This document shows, in pieces, positions 34,672-43,658 of a stretch of DNA of 64,000 bases. Within the stretch, counting starts at the first letter, position 1. Every line of letters starts with the position of its first letter. This DNA comes from Arthrobacter sp. P2b (GTDB taxonomy: Bacteria; Actinomycetota; Actinomycetes; Actinomycetales; Micrococcaceae). The notes under the pieces were generated by a model. It saw only the letters and a list, made by a program, of their open reading frames with translations, searched no databases and was not told the origin of the DNA. The position numbers and the translations under genes are program-made. The stretch is from NCBI RefSeq assembly GCF_900168295.1, contig NZ_FVZL01000002.1, forward strand, positions 434,001-498,000, read 5' to 3'.

Positions 34672-35358
34672 CTAGGCCCCGTCTTCCGGCGCGGTAATCG
34701 ACCGCGCGAGCCCTTCGAGGATGAGGTTAAGACCGAAGTCGAACTCGTCCCCGAAGTCGTACCCGGGTTTGAGGACGTGTTCGGTGGCCATCTCAACCAG
34801 GCGGGGGTACTGCCCGTCGGAAAAGAGCTTCACGATCGAGGAAGTGACCTCGGATGCTGCGTCCGGACCGTGGAAGGGCAGTGCCGCTTCCTGCAGGGCG
34901 GCCCCATAGATATAGCTGTCCAGCAGCGCATACGCGTGCGCCGTCATCTGCACGGAGAATCCAGCGGACCGCAGGGTGGCAAGGGTCGCCTCGTGATGGC
35001 GCAAAGTCGCAGCCCCCGGGGAGGCCCGGGTCTCCAGGAGCCCGACCGCCCAGGGGTGGCGCTTAAGCGCATTCCGTACCGCGTGCGCCCGGCGGTGCAT
35101 CTGGTCACGCCACTCCCCCGCTGGCGATGGCGGCTCGATTTCGTCGAAGACCATATCCACGATGCCGTCCAGGATCTCATCCTTGTTCGCCACGTAGTGA
35201 TAGAGAGACATCGGCCTGGTTCCCATGCTGGTCGCCAGGGAACGGATGGTCAAAGACGCGATTCCCGACTCATCGGCGAGGTCAAGCGCGCATCTGAGTA
35301 CCCTTTCCCGGCTCAGTGGAATGCGTTTCGGGGGCAGGTTTTGCGTGCTGACTGACAT
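34672..35358 (-). CDS. TetR family regulator (GTAC-operator, set 1)
   Basis: 228 aa; the ATG at 35358 has GGGAG 6 nt upstream. The HTH reads RERVLRCALDLADESGIASL with SMGTRPMSLYHYVANKDEIL, and the C-terminal TetR_C_1-type domain includes QMHRRAHAVRNALKRHPWAV. It is divergent from an MDR-family gene across two CGTACN3GTACG operators at 23-bp spacing. A matching pair upstream of DUF4389 implies that it regulates at least two transcripts. Ligand unknown. Confidence 0.87.
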   Translation of the reverse strand: MSVSTQNLPPKRIPLSRERVLRCALDLADESGIASLTIRSLATSMGTRPMSLYHYVANKDEILDGIVDMVFDEIEPPSPAGEWRDQMHRRAHAVRNALKRHPWAVGLLETRASPGAATLRHHEATLATLRSAGFSVQMTAHAYALLDSYIYGAALQEAALPFHGPDAASEVTSSIVKLFSDGQYPRLVEMATEHVLKPGYDFGDEFDFGLNLILEGLARSITAPEDGA

Positions 35359-35382
35359 GATGGCTCCCAGCCGTATCGGTTT

Positions 35383-35418
35383 AGTACTACGTACGCTACC
35401 ATGACCGTACAGCGTACG
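35383..35418 (+). promoter_or_regulatory. GTAC-N3-GTAC operator pair between TetR and the MDR gene
   Basis: AGTACTACGTACG (35383-35395) and CGTACAGCGTACG (35406-35418), centres 23 bp apart. Positioned in the divergent promoter region of the TetR gene and the MDR-family gene. Confidence 0.75.
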
Positions 35419-35457
35419 AAATGGCGCTCTAAATCCACCAGTCCCAGGAGAGCGGCC

Positions 35458-36507
35458 ATGACCGCACACGGTCAGAACGTCACAGAAAGTCCGTCCGGAC
35501 GCGCAACGTCGCCAGTAGAAACTCCTATGCGGGCCATCGTTCAGGAGGCCTACGGGTCAGCAGATGTCCTGCACCTCGCATACGTCCCCAGCCCCTCGAT
35601 TGGGGGGAAGGAGGTTCTGGTCCGGGTTCACGCGGCGGGACTGGACCGGGGCACCTGGCACGTGACGATGGGCCTGCCTTACGCGTTGCGGCTGGTCTAC
35701 GGCATGCGCGCGCCGAAAAACCCCGTCCCAGGACTGGACCTGGCGGGCACCGTTACCGCAGTCGGGGCGGCAGTAACCAGGTTCTCCGTCGGGGATGAGG
35801 TTTGGTTTCGGGAAAGGTCCCTTTGCCGAGTTCGCCGCCGCGCCCGAAAACAAGCTCGCCCGTAAACCTGCCAATCTGACCTTCGAACAGGCGTCGGTCG
35901 TCCCGGTCTCGGCCAGCACGGCCCTGCAGGCGCTTCGCGCCGCCGGCCCCATCACGCCGGGGCAGAAGGTCCTGGTCCTTGGCGCCTCAGGTGGGGTCGG
36001 CAGCTACGCCGTGCAGCTGGCCAAGGCTGCCGGGGCCGTCGTCACCGGCGTGAGCAGCACCGCCAAAATGGACGTCGTCCGCTCTCTCGGCGCCGACCAC
36101 GTCATCGACTACACGCGCCAGGATTTCGCCGACGGCCGCGAACACTACGACCTGATCCTGGACATTGCCGGAAACCCAACCCTCACCCGGCTCCGCAACG
36201 CCCTCACTCCCACGGGAACGGCGGTCCTCACCGGCGGGGAGGAAGGAGGATCTTGGACCGGCACATGGACCGGCAACTCCGGGCCCTGATCCTGTCCCCC
36301 TTCATCAGCCAGCGGCTGACCATGGTGATGGGCAAGGAAAACGCACCGGACCTTGAGCACCTTTGCGGACTCATCGAAGCCGACACCCTTGTACCGGTCA
36401 TCGACCGCACCTACACCCTGGAGCAGGTCCCGGACGCCATGCGCTACTTCGACGCCGGCAAAGCCCGCGGAAAAATCGCCATCACCATCCACGCCCCACA
36501 AAGCTAA
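35458..36507 (+). pseudogene. MDR/quinone oxidoreductase gene with two frameshifts
   Basis: Three frames together rebuild one zinc-independent medium-chain reductase. Frame 1: MRAIVQEAYGSADVLHLAYV to FSVGDEV. Frame 2, from about 35800: FGFGKGPFAEFAAAPENKLA, with the NADPH motif GASGGVGSYAVQLAKAAGA. Frame 3, from about 36255: MDRQLRALILSPFISQRLTM to the end. The first slip is at GAGGTTTGGT (2 nt lost or 1 gained) and the second near GGATCTTGGA (1 nt lost). AGGAG precedes the ATG at 35458. It cannot make a full enzyme unless the sequence is wrong at both points. Confidence 0.85.
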
Positions 36508-36521
36508 GAGAGAAACACACC

Positions 36522-37174
36522 ATGACCGTTTCAGTGCCGCACAGCCCCTTGCATACCACCGGAAACCACCCCACCCGATCCCTGCGCGCACCGAGCCTGA
36601 TCGCCGGAGCCGGCCTGCTGCTCATGGCAGTCCTGTCCGCCCTGGCCAACTTCGGCGCCCTGGAAAGCCTCATCACGGACGGCGACCCGGCAAAGACAGT
36701 TGCGGACATTTCCGCTGCCGAGCCGTTGTTTAGGGCGGGTATCGCCGGCCTGGCCGCCGTCGTCGTTCTGGATGTTATCGTCGCCGCGGCGCTGTTTGAC
36801 GTGTTCGCGTCGGTGAACCGGAGCATCTCGATGACCGCTGCCTGGTTCAGGCTTGCCTACTCGGCTGTCTTCCTCGTCGGGATCTGCCGGCTCCTTAAGT
36901 CGGACTCAGCCTCTTCGCCTTACACCTGCTGTTGATCGGTTACCTGGCCTACACCTCCGGGTTCATGGCGAAAATCTTCGGCGTTCTGCTCATGGTCGCC
37001 GGACTTGGTTACCTCGCCGACGCCTTCGCCGCCATCCTCGTGCCTGATTTCCCATTCAGCTTCGCCCTGTTCGTCTCCGGCGGCGAGGTCGCACTCAGCT
37101 TCTGGCTGATCATCAGGGGCCGGCAGGTCCGGGTCCCCACCATCCCTTCCCCAATGCTCAGCACTCCCAGGTGA
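36522..37174 (+). pseudogene. DUF4386 membrane protein gene, internally deleted and frameshifted
   Basis: The N-terminal piece (SLIAGAGLLLMAVLSALANF, then RAGIAGLAAVVVLDVIVAAA and FRLAYSAVFLVGI) and the C-terminal piece (LSLFALHLLLIGYLAYTSGF, then VLLMVAGLGYLADAF) are both DUF4386. Between them, about 30 residues normally present are missing, and the frame changes at about 36898 (AAGTCGG). It lies 14 bp behind the broken MDR gene. A complete DUF4386 gene is at 38587. Confidence 0.78.
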
Positions 37175-37234
37175 ACAATCGCCCTGCTGGAGCAACCTGC
37201 AGGACGACCAACCCATCCTCCAAGGAAGCCCATC

Positions 37235-37735
37235 ATGCAACAGGACCACAGCCCCTCCACGAGCGTCCCGTCAGTGCTGACCGCCGATACCACCGGAGAC
37301 AGGAAGGCGCAAAGGGACCCGCCCCATGATGCTGGGTTGCCTGCCGTCCGCTTGAACCTGATGCGGGGCGGCTACCTGCTGATGGCGGCAGGACTCATCA
37401 TCGTCAAATGGCCGCTTTTGCTGCAGGCCGCTTCCATGCCCGTGATGGACGGGGCCATCGTCTGCATCCTGACGGCGATGTCTCTGCTGGCACTTCTGGG
37501 CCTCAGGTACCCCATCGGGATGCTGCCGATCCTCTTGTTCGAGGTGATCTGGAAAGTGTTTTGGCTGGGGGTCGTGGCCCTGCCCCACCTCATAGCCAAT
37601 GACATGGACACCGCCACCGCCGACATGCTCTTCACGATCCTCTTCGTTGTCGCCATCCTGGCTGTGACCCCGTGGGACTACGTGTGGAAGCGCTACGTAA
37701 AGATTCCCGGGGAAAGCTGGGGACGAACCGCCTAG
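37235..37735 (+). CDS. Conserved small membrane protein (166 aa)
   Basis: Four predicted helices: MRGGYLLMAAGLIIVKWPLL, VCILTAMSLLALLGLRYPIG, MLPILLFEVIWKVFWLGVVA, MLFTILFVVAILAVTPWDY. The sequence ends in a polar VWKRYVKIPGESW. The family is common in actinobacteria but unnamed to me. It probably belongs to the same transcript as the two broken genes before it, under the GTAC operators. Confidence 0.75.
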   Translation: MQQDHSPSTSVPSVLTADTTGDRKAQRDPPHDAGLPAVRLNLMRGGYLLMAAGLIIVKWPLLLQAASMPVMDGAIVCILTAMSLLALLGLRYPIGMLPILLFEVIWKVFWLGVVALPHLIANDMDTATADMLFTILFVVAILAVTPWDYVWKRYVKIPGESWGRTA

Positions 37736-37817
37736 GTAAGTTCCTTTGTATCCGATGGTGGCATCGCTGCCGGCGGACCTGCATGGACAGCCCTCCCTCT
37801 TTACGCAGCCCTGGCGC

Positions 37818-38498
37818 TTAGGTTCTGGTGATTCCGTCGAGCACTTTGTGCAGTCCCCACGCGTATTGCTGGGTCGAGACGTACCCGGCCATGATCCTTG
37901 CTGCTGCGGCGGACAGCGGGAAAGTGCCGGCCGGTATCGCCGAAAACCCCTCCAGGCGGGAGGCAATCCTTTCGCCTTCCGAACTTCCCCCGGGCCTGCC
38001 ACCAAGCTCTGCCGTCTCCAGTGCTATCGAGCCAAAGACGTAGACGATCAGCAGATACGAGGCTTTCGCGGCCTCCTCAGCGTCCAGCCCGGAATCCCGA
38101 AGCGTTTCCATCAGGTGCTCGTTCAGGGCAAGGGCCCGCGGCCCGTCCATGGGTCCGCCGATCATCAGATTCACCGCTCCCGGATGGGCGGTGAGCCGCT
38201 CCCTGAGTTCCAACGCCAGGGATTCAATCCGCTGGCGCCACGGCACGTTGCGGTCCGAAAATACCGCCAGGTCCACCTGGCCCAGGAGGTGCTCAACAAT
38301 GGCCTTCACCACGGCCGCCTTGTCGGGGAAATACGTATAGACGGCGTTCGGCGCGACCCCGACCCGGGCCGCGATCCCCCGCACGGATGCCGCGCTTACA
38401 CCCCCTTCATCCAGGAGCTCGAGAGCGGCGCCCATGATCTCGTCCTCCGTCAAGGTGCGGCGGGGACCTGGCCGGGAACTGCGTACCTGCGTGGTCAT
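37818..38498 (-). CDS. TetR family regulator (GTAC-operator, set 2)
   Basis: 226 aa. The HTH reads EIMGAALELLDEGGVSAASV with RGIAARVGVAPNAVYTYFPD; the C-terminal domain (SLALELRERLTAHPGAVNLM) is TetR_C-like. It is divergent from an intact DUF4386 gene, with three TGTACN3GTACA operators between them. The flanking T/A differs from the C/G of the 34-35 kb sites, so the two TetR proteins may have distinct specificity. Ligand unknown. Confidence 0.87.
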   Translation of the reverse strand: MTTQVRSSRPGPRRTLTEDEIMGAALELLDEGGVSAASVRGIAARVGVAPNAVYTYFPDKAAVVKAIVEHLLGQVDLAVFSDRNVPWRQRIESLALELRERLTAHPGAVNLMIGGPMDGPRALALNEHLMETLRDSGLDAEEAAKASYLLIVYVFGSIALETAELGGRPGGSSEGERIASRLEGFSAIPAGTFPLSAAAARIMAGYVSTQQYAWGLHKVLDGITRT

Positions 38499-38509
38499 TA
38501 ATTCCTCTC

Positions 38510-38569
38510 TTGACTTTCTTCTGTACAGCGTACACTATTTGTACACCGTACAATTTTGTACGCTGTACA
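38510..38569 (+). promoter_or_regulatory. Triple GTAC-N3-GTAC operator over a TTGACT promoter
   Basis: TGTACAGCGTACA (38522-38534), TGTACACCGTACA (38540-38552) and TGTACGCTGTACA (38557-38569), centres 18 and 17 bp apart. TTGACT (38510-38515) precedes the first site, which overlaps the likely -10 (TACACT). The arrangement is suited to tight repression in both directions. Confidence 0.78.
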
Positions 38570-38586
38570 GAAATGGCAGGCACGGC

Positions 38587-39369
38587 ATGAGCGCCACCCC
38601 AGGTTTAAAGATCCGGATTGTCACGGGAGGGCTCTTTGCCCTCAGTGCCCTGGCGTTCGCGGCAGCGGCCACGGCCCTGTCGGCGATGTTCGATTGGCCG
38701 GACGTGCTCCGGGAGCCGGCCGAGGTGGTGCTGCCTGCCTTTACCGCCAGCGGACCCGCCCTCATTTGGGCCTGGTTCGCCGCGGCGTGGACCTACGGGC
38801 TCCTGACCATCCCGGTCCTGCTTTTGCCGGCTGCACTCGGCCTGCAGGGGAATCCCGTTGTAAAGGTTGCCACTTATGCCGGTGCTGCCTCTGTGCTCCT
38901 GTCCCTCATCGGGTTCCTGCGCTGGGTGTTCGTTGTCCCGGCACTGGCAAGCAGCTACGCGACAGGTGACGGGCAAACGCGGGCTGCGGTGTCCGCCGCC
39001 TGGACAGCACAGCACCAGTTCGGCGGCGCGCTGCTGGGCGAGCACCTGGGCCAACTGCTGGTGATCGGCTGGTCCGCCGCTGTCAGCATCGTGATCCTGC
39101 GCAGTGGCATTCTTCCCCGCTGGGTCGGCGCCGCCGGCCTCGCCACCAGCAGCATCTACCTGCTCAATCAGGGCGACATCCTTGCCACCGCTGTGCCCGG
39201 ATTCCCTGTCTGGGACCTCGCCGGTCTGATCGGGAGCACCGGCTGGGGCCTCTGGATCGCCGTGCTCGGCATCAGCATCCTGCTCAAGCGATCACGGGCT
39301 TCAAGTCCCGCTCCTACCTCGCACATCCACACTGCCCTCACAGCATTGCCTAAGGAACTGACACCATGA
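38587..39369 (+). CDS. DUF4386 family membrane protein (intact)
   Basis: 260 aa, seven predicted helices. KIRIVTGGLFALSALAFAAA, LLSLIGFLRWVFVVPALASS and AAWTAQHQFGGALLGEHLGQ match the DUF4386 family, as does GLIGSTGWGLWIAVLGISIL. It is the first gene under the triple operator. Its stop overlaps the next start by 4 bp. Function unknown; related genes often follow TetR regulators. Confidence 0.82.
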   Translation: MSATPGLKIRIVTGGLFALSALAFAAAATALSAMFDWPDVLREPAEVVLPAFTASGPALIWAWFAAAWTYGLLTIPVLLLPAALGLQGNPVVKVATYAGAASVLLSLIGFLRWVFVVPALASSYATGDGQTRAAVSAAWTAQHQFGGALLGEHLGQLLVIGWSAAVSIVILRSGILPRWVGAAGLATSSIYLLNQGDILATAVPGFPVWDLAGLIGSTGWGLWIAVLGISILLKRSRASSPAPTSHIHTALTALPKELTP

Positions 39370-39965
39370 CCCACACGAAGACTCCGCGGGCAATCACTAT
39401 CCGGGCCTGGCTGTTATGGACGACGAGTTTCCTGGCCCTGCCGGTGGGAGGATATGCCGGCACCATCATCACCGGCCGCATCGACGACCCGCTCTCCGCG
39501 GCCATCGGCGGGGCCATCGCCGGACTCGTCATCGGCACCGGGCAGGCACTGACCAGCAGCCACAGGGTCCGGCCAGTCACCTGGATCCTGGCGACCATCC
39601 TGGGCATGAGCACCGGGGTGGCCTTGGGCTCCGCGGCCGTAGGCTACCGCACCGCACTTCCTGACCTCGTCCTGATGGGAGCGCTCAACGGGCTGGTCCT
39701 AGGCGTCGCCCAGGCACTTGCCCTGCCCCGGCGATTGGGCCGGCGCCGCTGGGTCTGGGCAGCTGCCATGCCTGCACTGTGGAGCCTCGGCTGGACCTTA
39801 ACAACCCTGGCCGGAATCGCCGTTGATCAGCAGTTCATCGTGTTCGGCGCCAGTGGCGCCGTCCTCGTCACCGCCATCACCGGCCTCCTCCTGAACCGGC
39901 TGCTGCCGGTCGCAGCGTCCAAGCAGCCCACGATTATCCCGAGCACGGCAAAGGTTCACTCATGA
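39366..39965 (+). CDS. Polytopic membrane protein (199 aa)
   Basis: Five or six helices with Gly-rich packing (AAIGGAIAGLVIGTGQALTS, GMSTGVALGSAAVGYRTALP, VLMGALNGLVLGVAQALALP). The internal repetition GALNGLVLGVAQAL / GAIAGLVIGTGQAL suggests duplicated halves. It overlaps its neighbours on both sides by 4 bp, so it is translated together with the DUF4386 protein and the epimerase. Family not named; function unknown. Confidence 0.78.
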   Translation: MTHTKTPRAITIRAWLLWTTSFLALPVGGYAGTIITGRIDDPLSAAIGGAIAGLVIGTGQALTSSHRVRPVTWILATILGMSTGVALGSAAVGYRTALPDLVLMGALNGLVLGVAQALALPRRLGRRRWVWAAAMPALWSLGWTLTTLAGIAVDQQFIVFGASGAVLVTAITGLLLNRLLPVAASKQPTIIPSTAKVHS

Positions 39966-40932
39966 ATACCGGCCTGCACGTCATCTTCGGCACCGGCGCC
40001 ATCGGACTGGCCACCCTCGATGCCCTCCGCCGCCGCGGCCGCACCGTCCGCATGATCAACCGCTCCGGCATAGCCCAGGTACCCAACGACGTCGAAGTTG
40101 TGGCCGGTGACGCCGCCGACCCGGTCTTCGCTGCCCGCGCAGCCCGGGGTGCCGCGATCGTCTATCAGACGATGAACCCGCCCTACCACCAGTGGAACGC
40201 GCGTTTCCCCGCTCTGCAGGCCGGGGTGCTGGCGGCCGCTGAAGCCACAGGCGCCCGGCTGGTCAGCATGGAAAACGTCTACATGTACGGGCGTCCCGCG
40301 GGACGCCCCCTGACCGAGGACAGACCCAACAATGCCCACACCAAGAAGGGACGCCTACGCGCCGACATGGCTGACGAACTCCTGGGCGCCCACCAGGCAG
40401 GGCGTGTAGAAGTTACGATCGGCCGCGCTTCGGATTACTTCGGTCCGCGCAGCGGGCACAATCGAACCTCGGTGACCGGGTCTTCCCCGCAGCCCTGGCC
40501 GGGAAAACCAGCACCGTCCTGGGTGACCGGCACCAACCCCACACGTATACCTACACTCCGGACATCGGTGAAGGCCTCGCCGTCCTGGGCGAACACCCGG
40601 ACGCACCCGGCGAAATCTGGCACCTGCCCAACGACCCCCAAACCCGCAGCACCCAGGAACTGGTCGATACCATCTACCGTCAGGCCGGACAGCCACGCAC
40701 CAGGATCCGCACCGTCCCGCCGCTCCTCCTGCACGCCCTGGCCATTACCAACCAGGTCGTTCGGGAACTGCTCGAAATGCAGTACCAGTTCGAAGAACCC
40801 TTCATCGTCGACAGCAGCAAAATCACCACAAGGCTCGGTGCCGCAGCCACTCCCCTGGACCAGGCCATCGCAGAAACACTCCTCAGCTACACCGACCCCA
40901 GCCATCCCCATCCGGAAAGAGCACGATCATGA
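39962..40932 (+). pseudogene. NAD-dependent epimerase/SDR-like gene with one frameshift
   Basis: The N-terminal 165 residues are an extended SDR: VIFGTGAIGLATLDALRRRG, then MNPPYHQWNARFPALQAGVL and SMENVYMYG. After SDYFGPRSG the frame is lost at about 40457-40460, where GGGCACAA would need one more G. Reading on in the other frame gives GDRVFPAALAGKTSTVLGDR through GEIWHLPNDPQTRSTQELVD to a TGA at 40930-40932 that overlaps the next gene's ATG. The preserved overlap shows the loss is recent, or an error in a G-run. Confidence 0.85.
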
Positions 40933-41909
40933 AACGCAACAGCATCAGGTCAATGGAGGGCACAACAGTGGTCGTCACAGGCGCCACCGGAGGCATCGGT
41001 AAGGCCACCGCCCATGGACTGGCCCTGATGGGAGCCCACGTCGTAATCGTCGGCCGAGACCCACAACGTACTAAAGAGGCCGCCGAAGCGATCCGTGAAG
41101 CAGCCGGCGGAAAAGTGGACGCCTTCACCGCCGACCTGTCCTCCCAAGCCCAGGTACGCCGACTTGCAGATGAGCTACTTACCGTCCTCCCCCGCATCGA
41201 TGTCCTGATCAACAACGCCGGAGGGTACTGGAACACCCGCCACACGACAGCAGACGGAATCGAGCACACCCTGGCCCTGAACCATCTCGCACCGTTCCTC
41301 CTCACCAACCTGCTCCTGGAGCGGCTGCACCTCAGTGGGAAAGCACGGGTGATCACCGTGTCCTCCAATGCGGAGGCCATGGGGCGCATCAACTTTGATG
41401 ACCTTCAGGGCGCGCACTCCTATTCCGGGGCCACGGCTTACAACCAGTCCAAACTCGCGAACCTGCTGTTCACCTACGAACTGGCCAGAAGGCTGCAAGG
41501 CACCCCAGTGACAGTCAATGCCCTCCACCCGGGATTGGTGAGCACGGGGTTTGGTGCTGAGGACCCCGGACGTGCCCAGCGGCTGCTCGTCCCGCTACTG
41601 CGGCCCTTCATGCTCACAGCAGACCAAGGCGCTAGAACCACAATCCATCTGGCCTCCGCTCCTGGCCTCACGGACGTCAGCGGGCGGTTCTTCGCCCGGC
41701 GCGGGCCCCGCCGATCCTCCAACGCCAGCTACGACCAGGCAACTGCGGCACAGCTATGGAATATCAGCGCCGAAATGACCGGCATGCTAAGACCAATTGG
41801 CCTCCGTAAGGCGACAACCTCCCCCTCGAAGCTTCAGCCGACCAAATCTCCCGGCCCGGTGAAACCACATGCCCGCTGGGGGCGGCATAGCGTCTTCCCA
41901 TCGTTTTGA
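40929..41909 (+). CDS. SDR family oxidoreductase (retinol-dehydrogenase-like)
   Basis: 326 aa. Cofactor motif TGATGGIG at about residues 17-24, NNAGG, SSNAEAMG and the catalytic YNQSKLAN. RFFARRGPRRSSNASYDQAT and AAQLWNISAEMTG are typical ends of this subfamily, but about 38 further residues follow (RPIGLRKATTSPSKLQPTKS and beyond), probably because an original stop was lost. It overlaps the broken epimerase by ATGA. Substrate unknown. Confidence 0.85.
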   Translation: MKRNSIRSMEGTTVVVTGATGGIGKATAHGLALMGAHVVIVGRDPQRTKEAAEAIREAAGGKVDAFTADLSSQAQVRRLADELLTVLPRIDVLINNAGGYWNTRHTTADGIEHTLALNHLAPFLLTNLLLERLHLSGKARVITVSSNAEAMGRINFDDLQGAHSYSGATAYNQSKLANLLFTYELARRLQGTPVTVNALHPGLVSTGFGAEDPGRAQRLLVPLLRPFMLTADQGARTTIHLASAPGLTDVSGRFFARRGPRRSSNASYDQATAAQLWNISAEMTGMLRPIGLRKATTSPSKLQPTKSPGPVKPHARWGRHSVFPSF

Positions 41910-41914
41910 CGGCT

Positions 41915-42513
41915 CTATCGGGACTGGAGAGCATCCAGCGCGACTGCCATCGCCGCCGCAACCCGACCGTCGAGTCGTGCGCCTGGAAGCCCGATGAGGT
42001 AGCGGTCGCGCAGGGACCGTCCCCGTTCTGATGTCATGACCACTTCTCCGTTCGAGTCGACAAAGTCGAAGTGGAAGCGGAAGGGCGAAGGGATCGCATC
42101 TCCAAGGGGTGTCGCTTCCCATATGCGCCGGCCGATGGCGACCCCGAGGCTACGTTCACGCCCGGTGACTTTGAGTCCGGATGCCTCGAGGTGCCAGGTC
42201 GACCGCAGCAGGGACTTGCCAAAGTCTTTCCGGAAGCTGCCGAGCAATTGTCCGTTGGCGTCCAGCACGTCGTATGTGGCGCCGAGGTCGAGGCGTTGCC
42301 GGGCCTTGAAGGAAAAAGCGGTAGGCTCCTTGACTCGTCCTGATAGAAGGTCACCTGTTCCTTGAAAGCCGCCCGCTTCTGCTGGGCGACGGCGAGCAAG
42401 TGCCCAGGTTGCCCGTCTCCGGACACGGAGCGGATTTCGTAACGGTTCACCATCAGGGTGAGTTTCTGTGTCACGGTGAAACGGTCGATGCCCTGGGCAA
42501 GCTCTGCACTCAT
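41915..42513 (-). pseudogene. LURP-one-related (LOR/YxjI-like) gene with one frameshift
   Basis: Frame 1 gives MSAELAQGIDRFTVTQKLTL through AFKEQVTFYQDE. One base is missing near 42335 (GAGTCAAGG where GAGGTCAAGG is expected). Frame 2 continues KEPTAFSFKARQRLDLGATY, FRKDFGKSLLRSTWHLEASG and ends VAAAMAVALDALQSR, all typical of LURP-one-related proteins. The intact protein would be about 199 aa. It converges with the SDR gene with 5 bp between the stops. Confidence 0.85.
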
Positions 42514-42597
42514 ATTCGTCCTCATGGTTAGGGCGGTCCGAGCAGTGCGAGGTCCGCCTGTTGTAATGTTCTCTGCCTTGACTATCACTAACTCCGG

Positions 42598-43608
42598 CTA
42601 AAAGGACTGTTCCTTGTCCTCCGGCTGGCCGTTTCCATCAATGTCCCGAAGGAAGTGTGTGATCTTCTTGGCCATGGCCGTTGACTGTGTCCATTGCAGG
42701 TTATGCGGGCCCTGGAGTTCGACGATTTCGTGGCGGTTGACGTTCGTAAGCTGGTTCTTGTGCGACTCGAGCCAGTCGGGAAACTTGGCAATGCTGTCAC
42801 TGGCAAGGAAGTGAAGTACGGGTATGTTCTCCGGGTAGGTCACTCCTTGGAGTGCTGCTGCATTGCTGGCGACTCGGTTGCTTTCGTCGGCGACTGCCGC
42901 GTTGCCGTAGTCCCACATTGTCATTTGGCGCATGCGTTCCAATTCGGTTGTGGTGAAGTCGTCGCTTTTCGGGACCACCTCGTCGGGAGCGAGCGAGACC
43001 ACGGTTCTGACAAGGCCAACTGTGGACAGTATCCCGATGATGTTGATTCCGCCGCCAGCCGCGGATTGGGTGGCGGGCACGCTAGGGTCGATACCGATAA
43101 CGGCGGATACTTCGCCCGGGTACCGGTTGGCATAGTCGAGTGTGTAGAAGCCGGCGATCGAATGTCCAGCCAGAACGTATGGCTTTCCGATGTCGAGTGA
43201 GGAAAGGGCCTCGTGGAGCTCAGCGCTGATATTCTCCACGGTCCGATCTGGTGCACTCATGTCGCTGTAGCCGTACCCGAAGCGCTCGACGACGATGACG
43301 TCGTAAGCCGCGAGTTCCCTAATCAGAGGGGCGAAGTCCAGCCCGGGAGCTATCGTCCCCAGGCCGCTGAGCAGGACCAGAGGTTGTCCACCTTCAGTGC
43401 CAGCGCGAACGACGTTCAGTGAGCCTCCCGCGACCTCCACTAGTTCACCGTACTGGGCAGTGCTCGACCTCTCCTGCTGTTCCAGGAACGCGTTAGCCCC
43501 TGTGGATGCGAAAGTTAGGCCAAGCGCAGTGATAGCGACAACACCAAGAATTTTGCGCGTGCGACGGAATGGCCAACGACGTCTTGTATGGTCTGTTAGA
43601 GAACTCAT
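42598..43608 (-). CDS. Alpha/beta-hydrolase with N-terminal membrane anchor
   Basis: 336 aa. A basic N-terminus and one hydrophobic segment (ILGVVAITALGLTFASTGAN) suggest secretion or anchoring. The hydrolase core shows PLVLLSGLGTIAPGLDFAPL (oxyanion region), VVERFGYGYSD, the nucleophile elbow AGHSIAG, an acidic LHFLASDS and the His in QGPHNLQW. It is probably an extracytoplasmic esterase or lipase. It lies downstream of a small gene and of promoter module C, so it may be a distant regulon member of the MalT-like activator. Confidence 0.86.
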   Translation of the reverse strand: MSSLTDHTRRRWPFRRTRKILGVVAITALGLTFASTGANAFLEQQERSSTAQYGELVEVAGGSLNVVRAGTEGGQPLVLLSGLGTIAPGLDFAPLIRELAAYDVIVVERFGYGYSDMSAPDRTVENISAELHEALSSLDIGKPYVLAGHSIAGFYTLDYANRYPGEVSAVIGIDPSVPATQSAAGGGINIIGILSTVGLVRTVVSLAPDEVVPKSDDFTTTELERMRQMTMWDYGNAAVADESNRVASNAAALQGVTYPENIPVLHFLASDSIAKFPDWLESHKNQLTNVNRHEIVELQGPHNLQWTQSTAMAKKITHFLRDIDGNGQPEDKEQSF

Positions 43609-43658
43609 TTTGCTGCTCCTTGTACAAGAGCCGGGCCAATACCCGACATTGGTTGATT

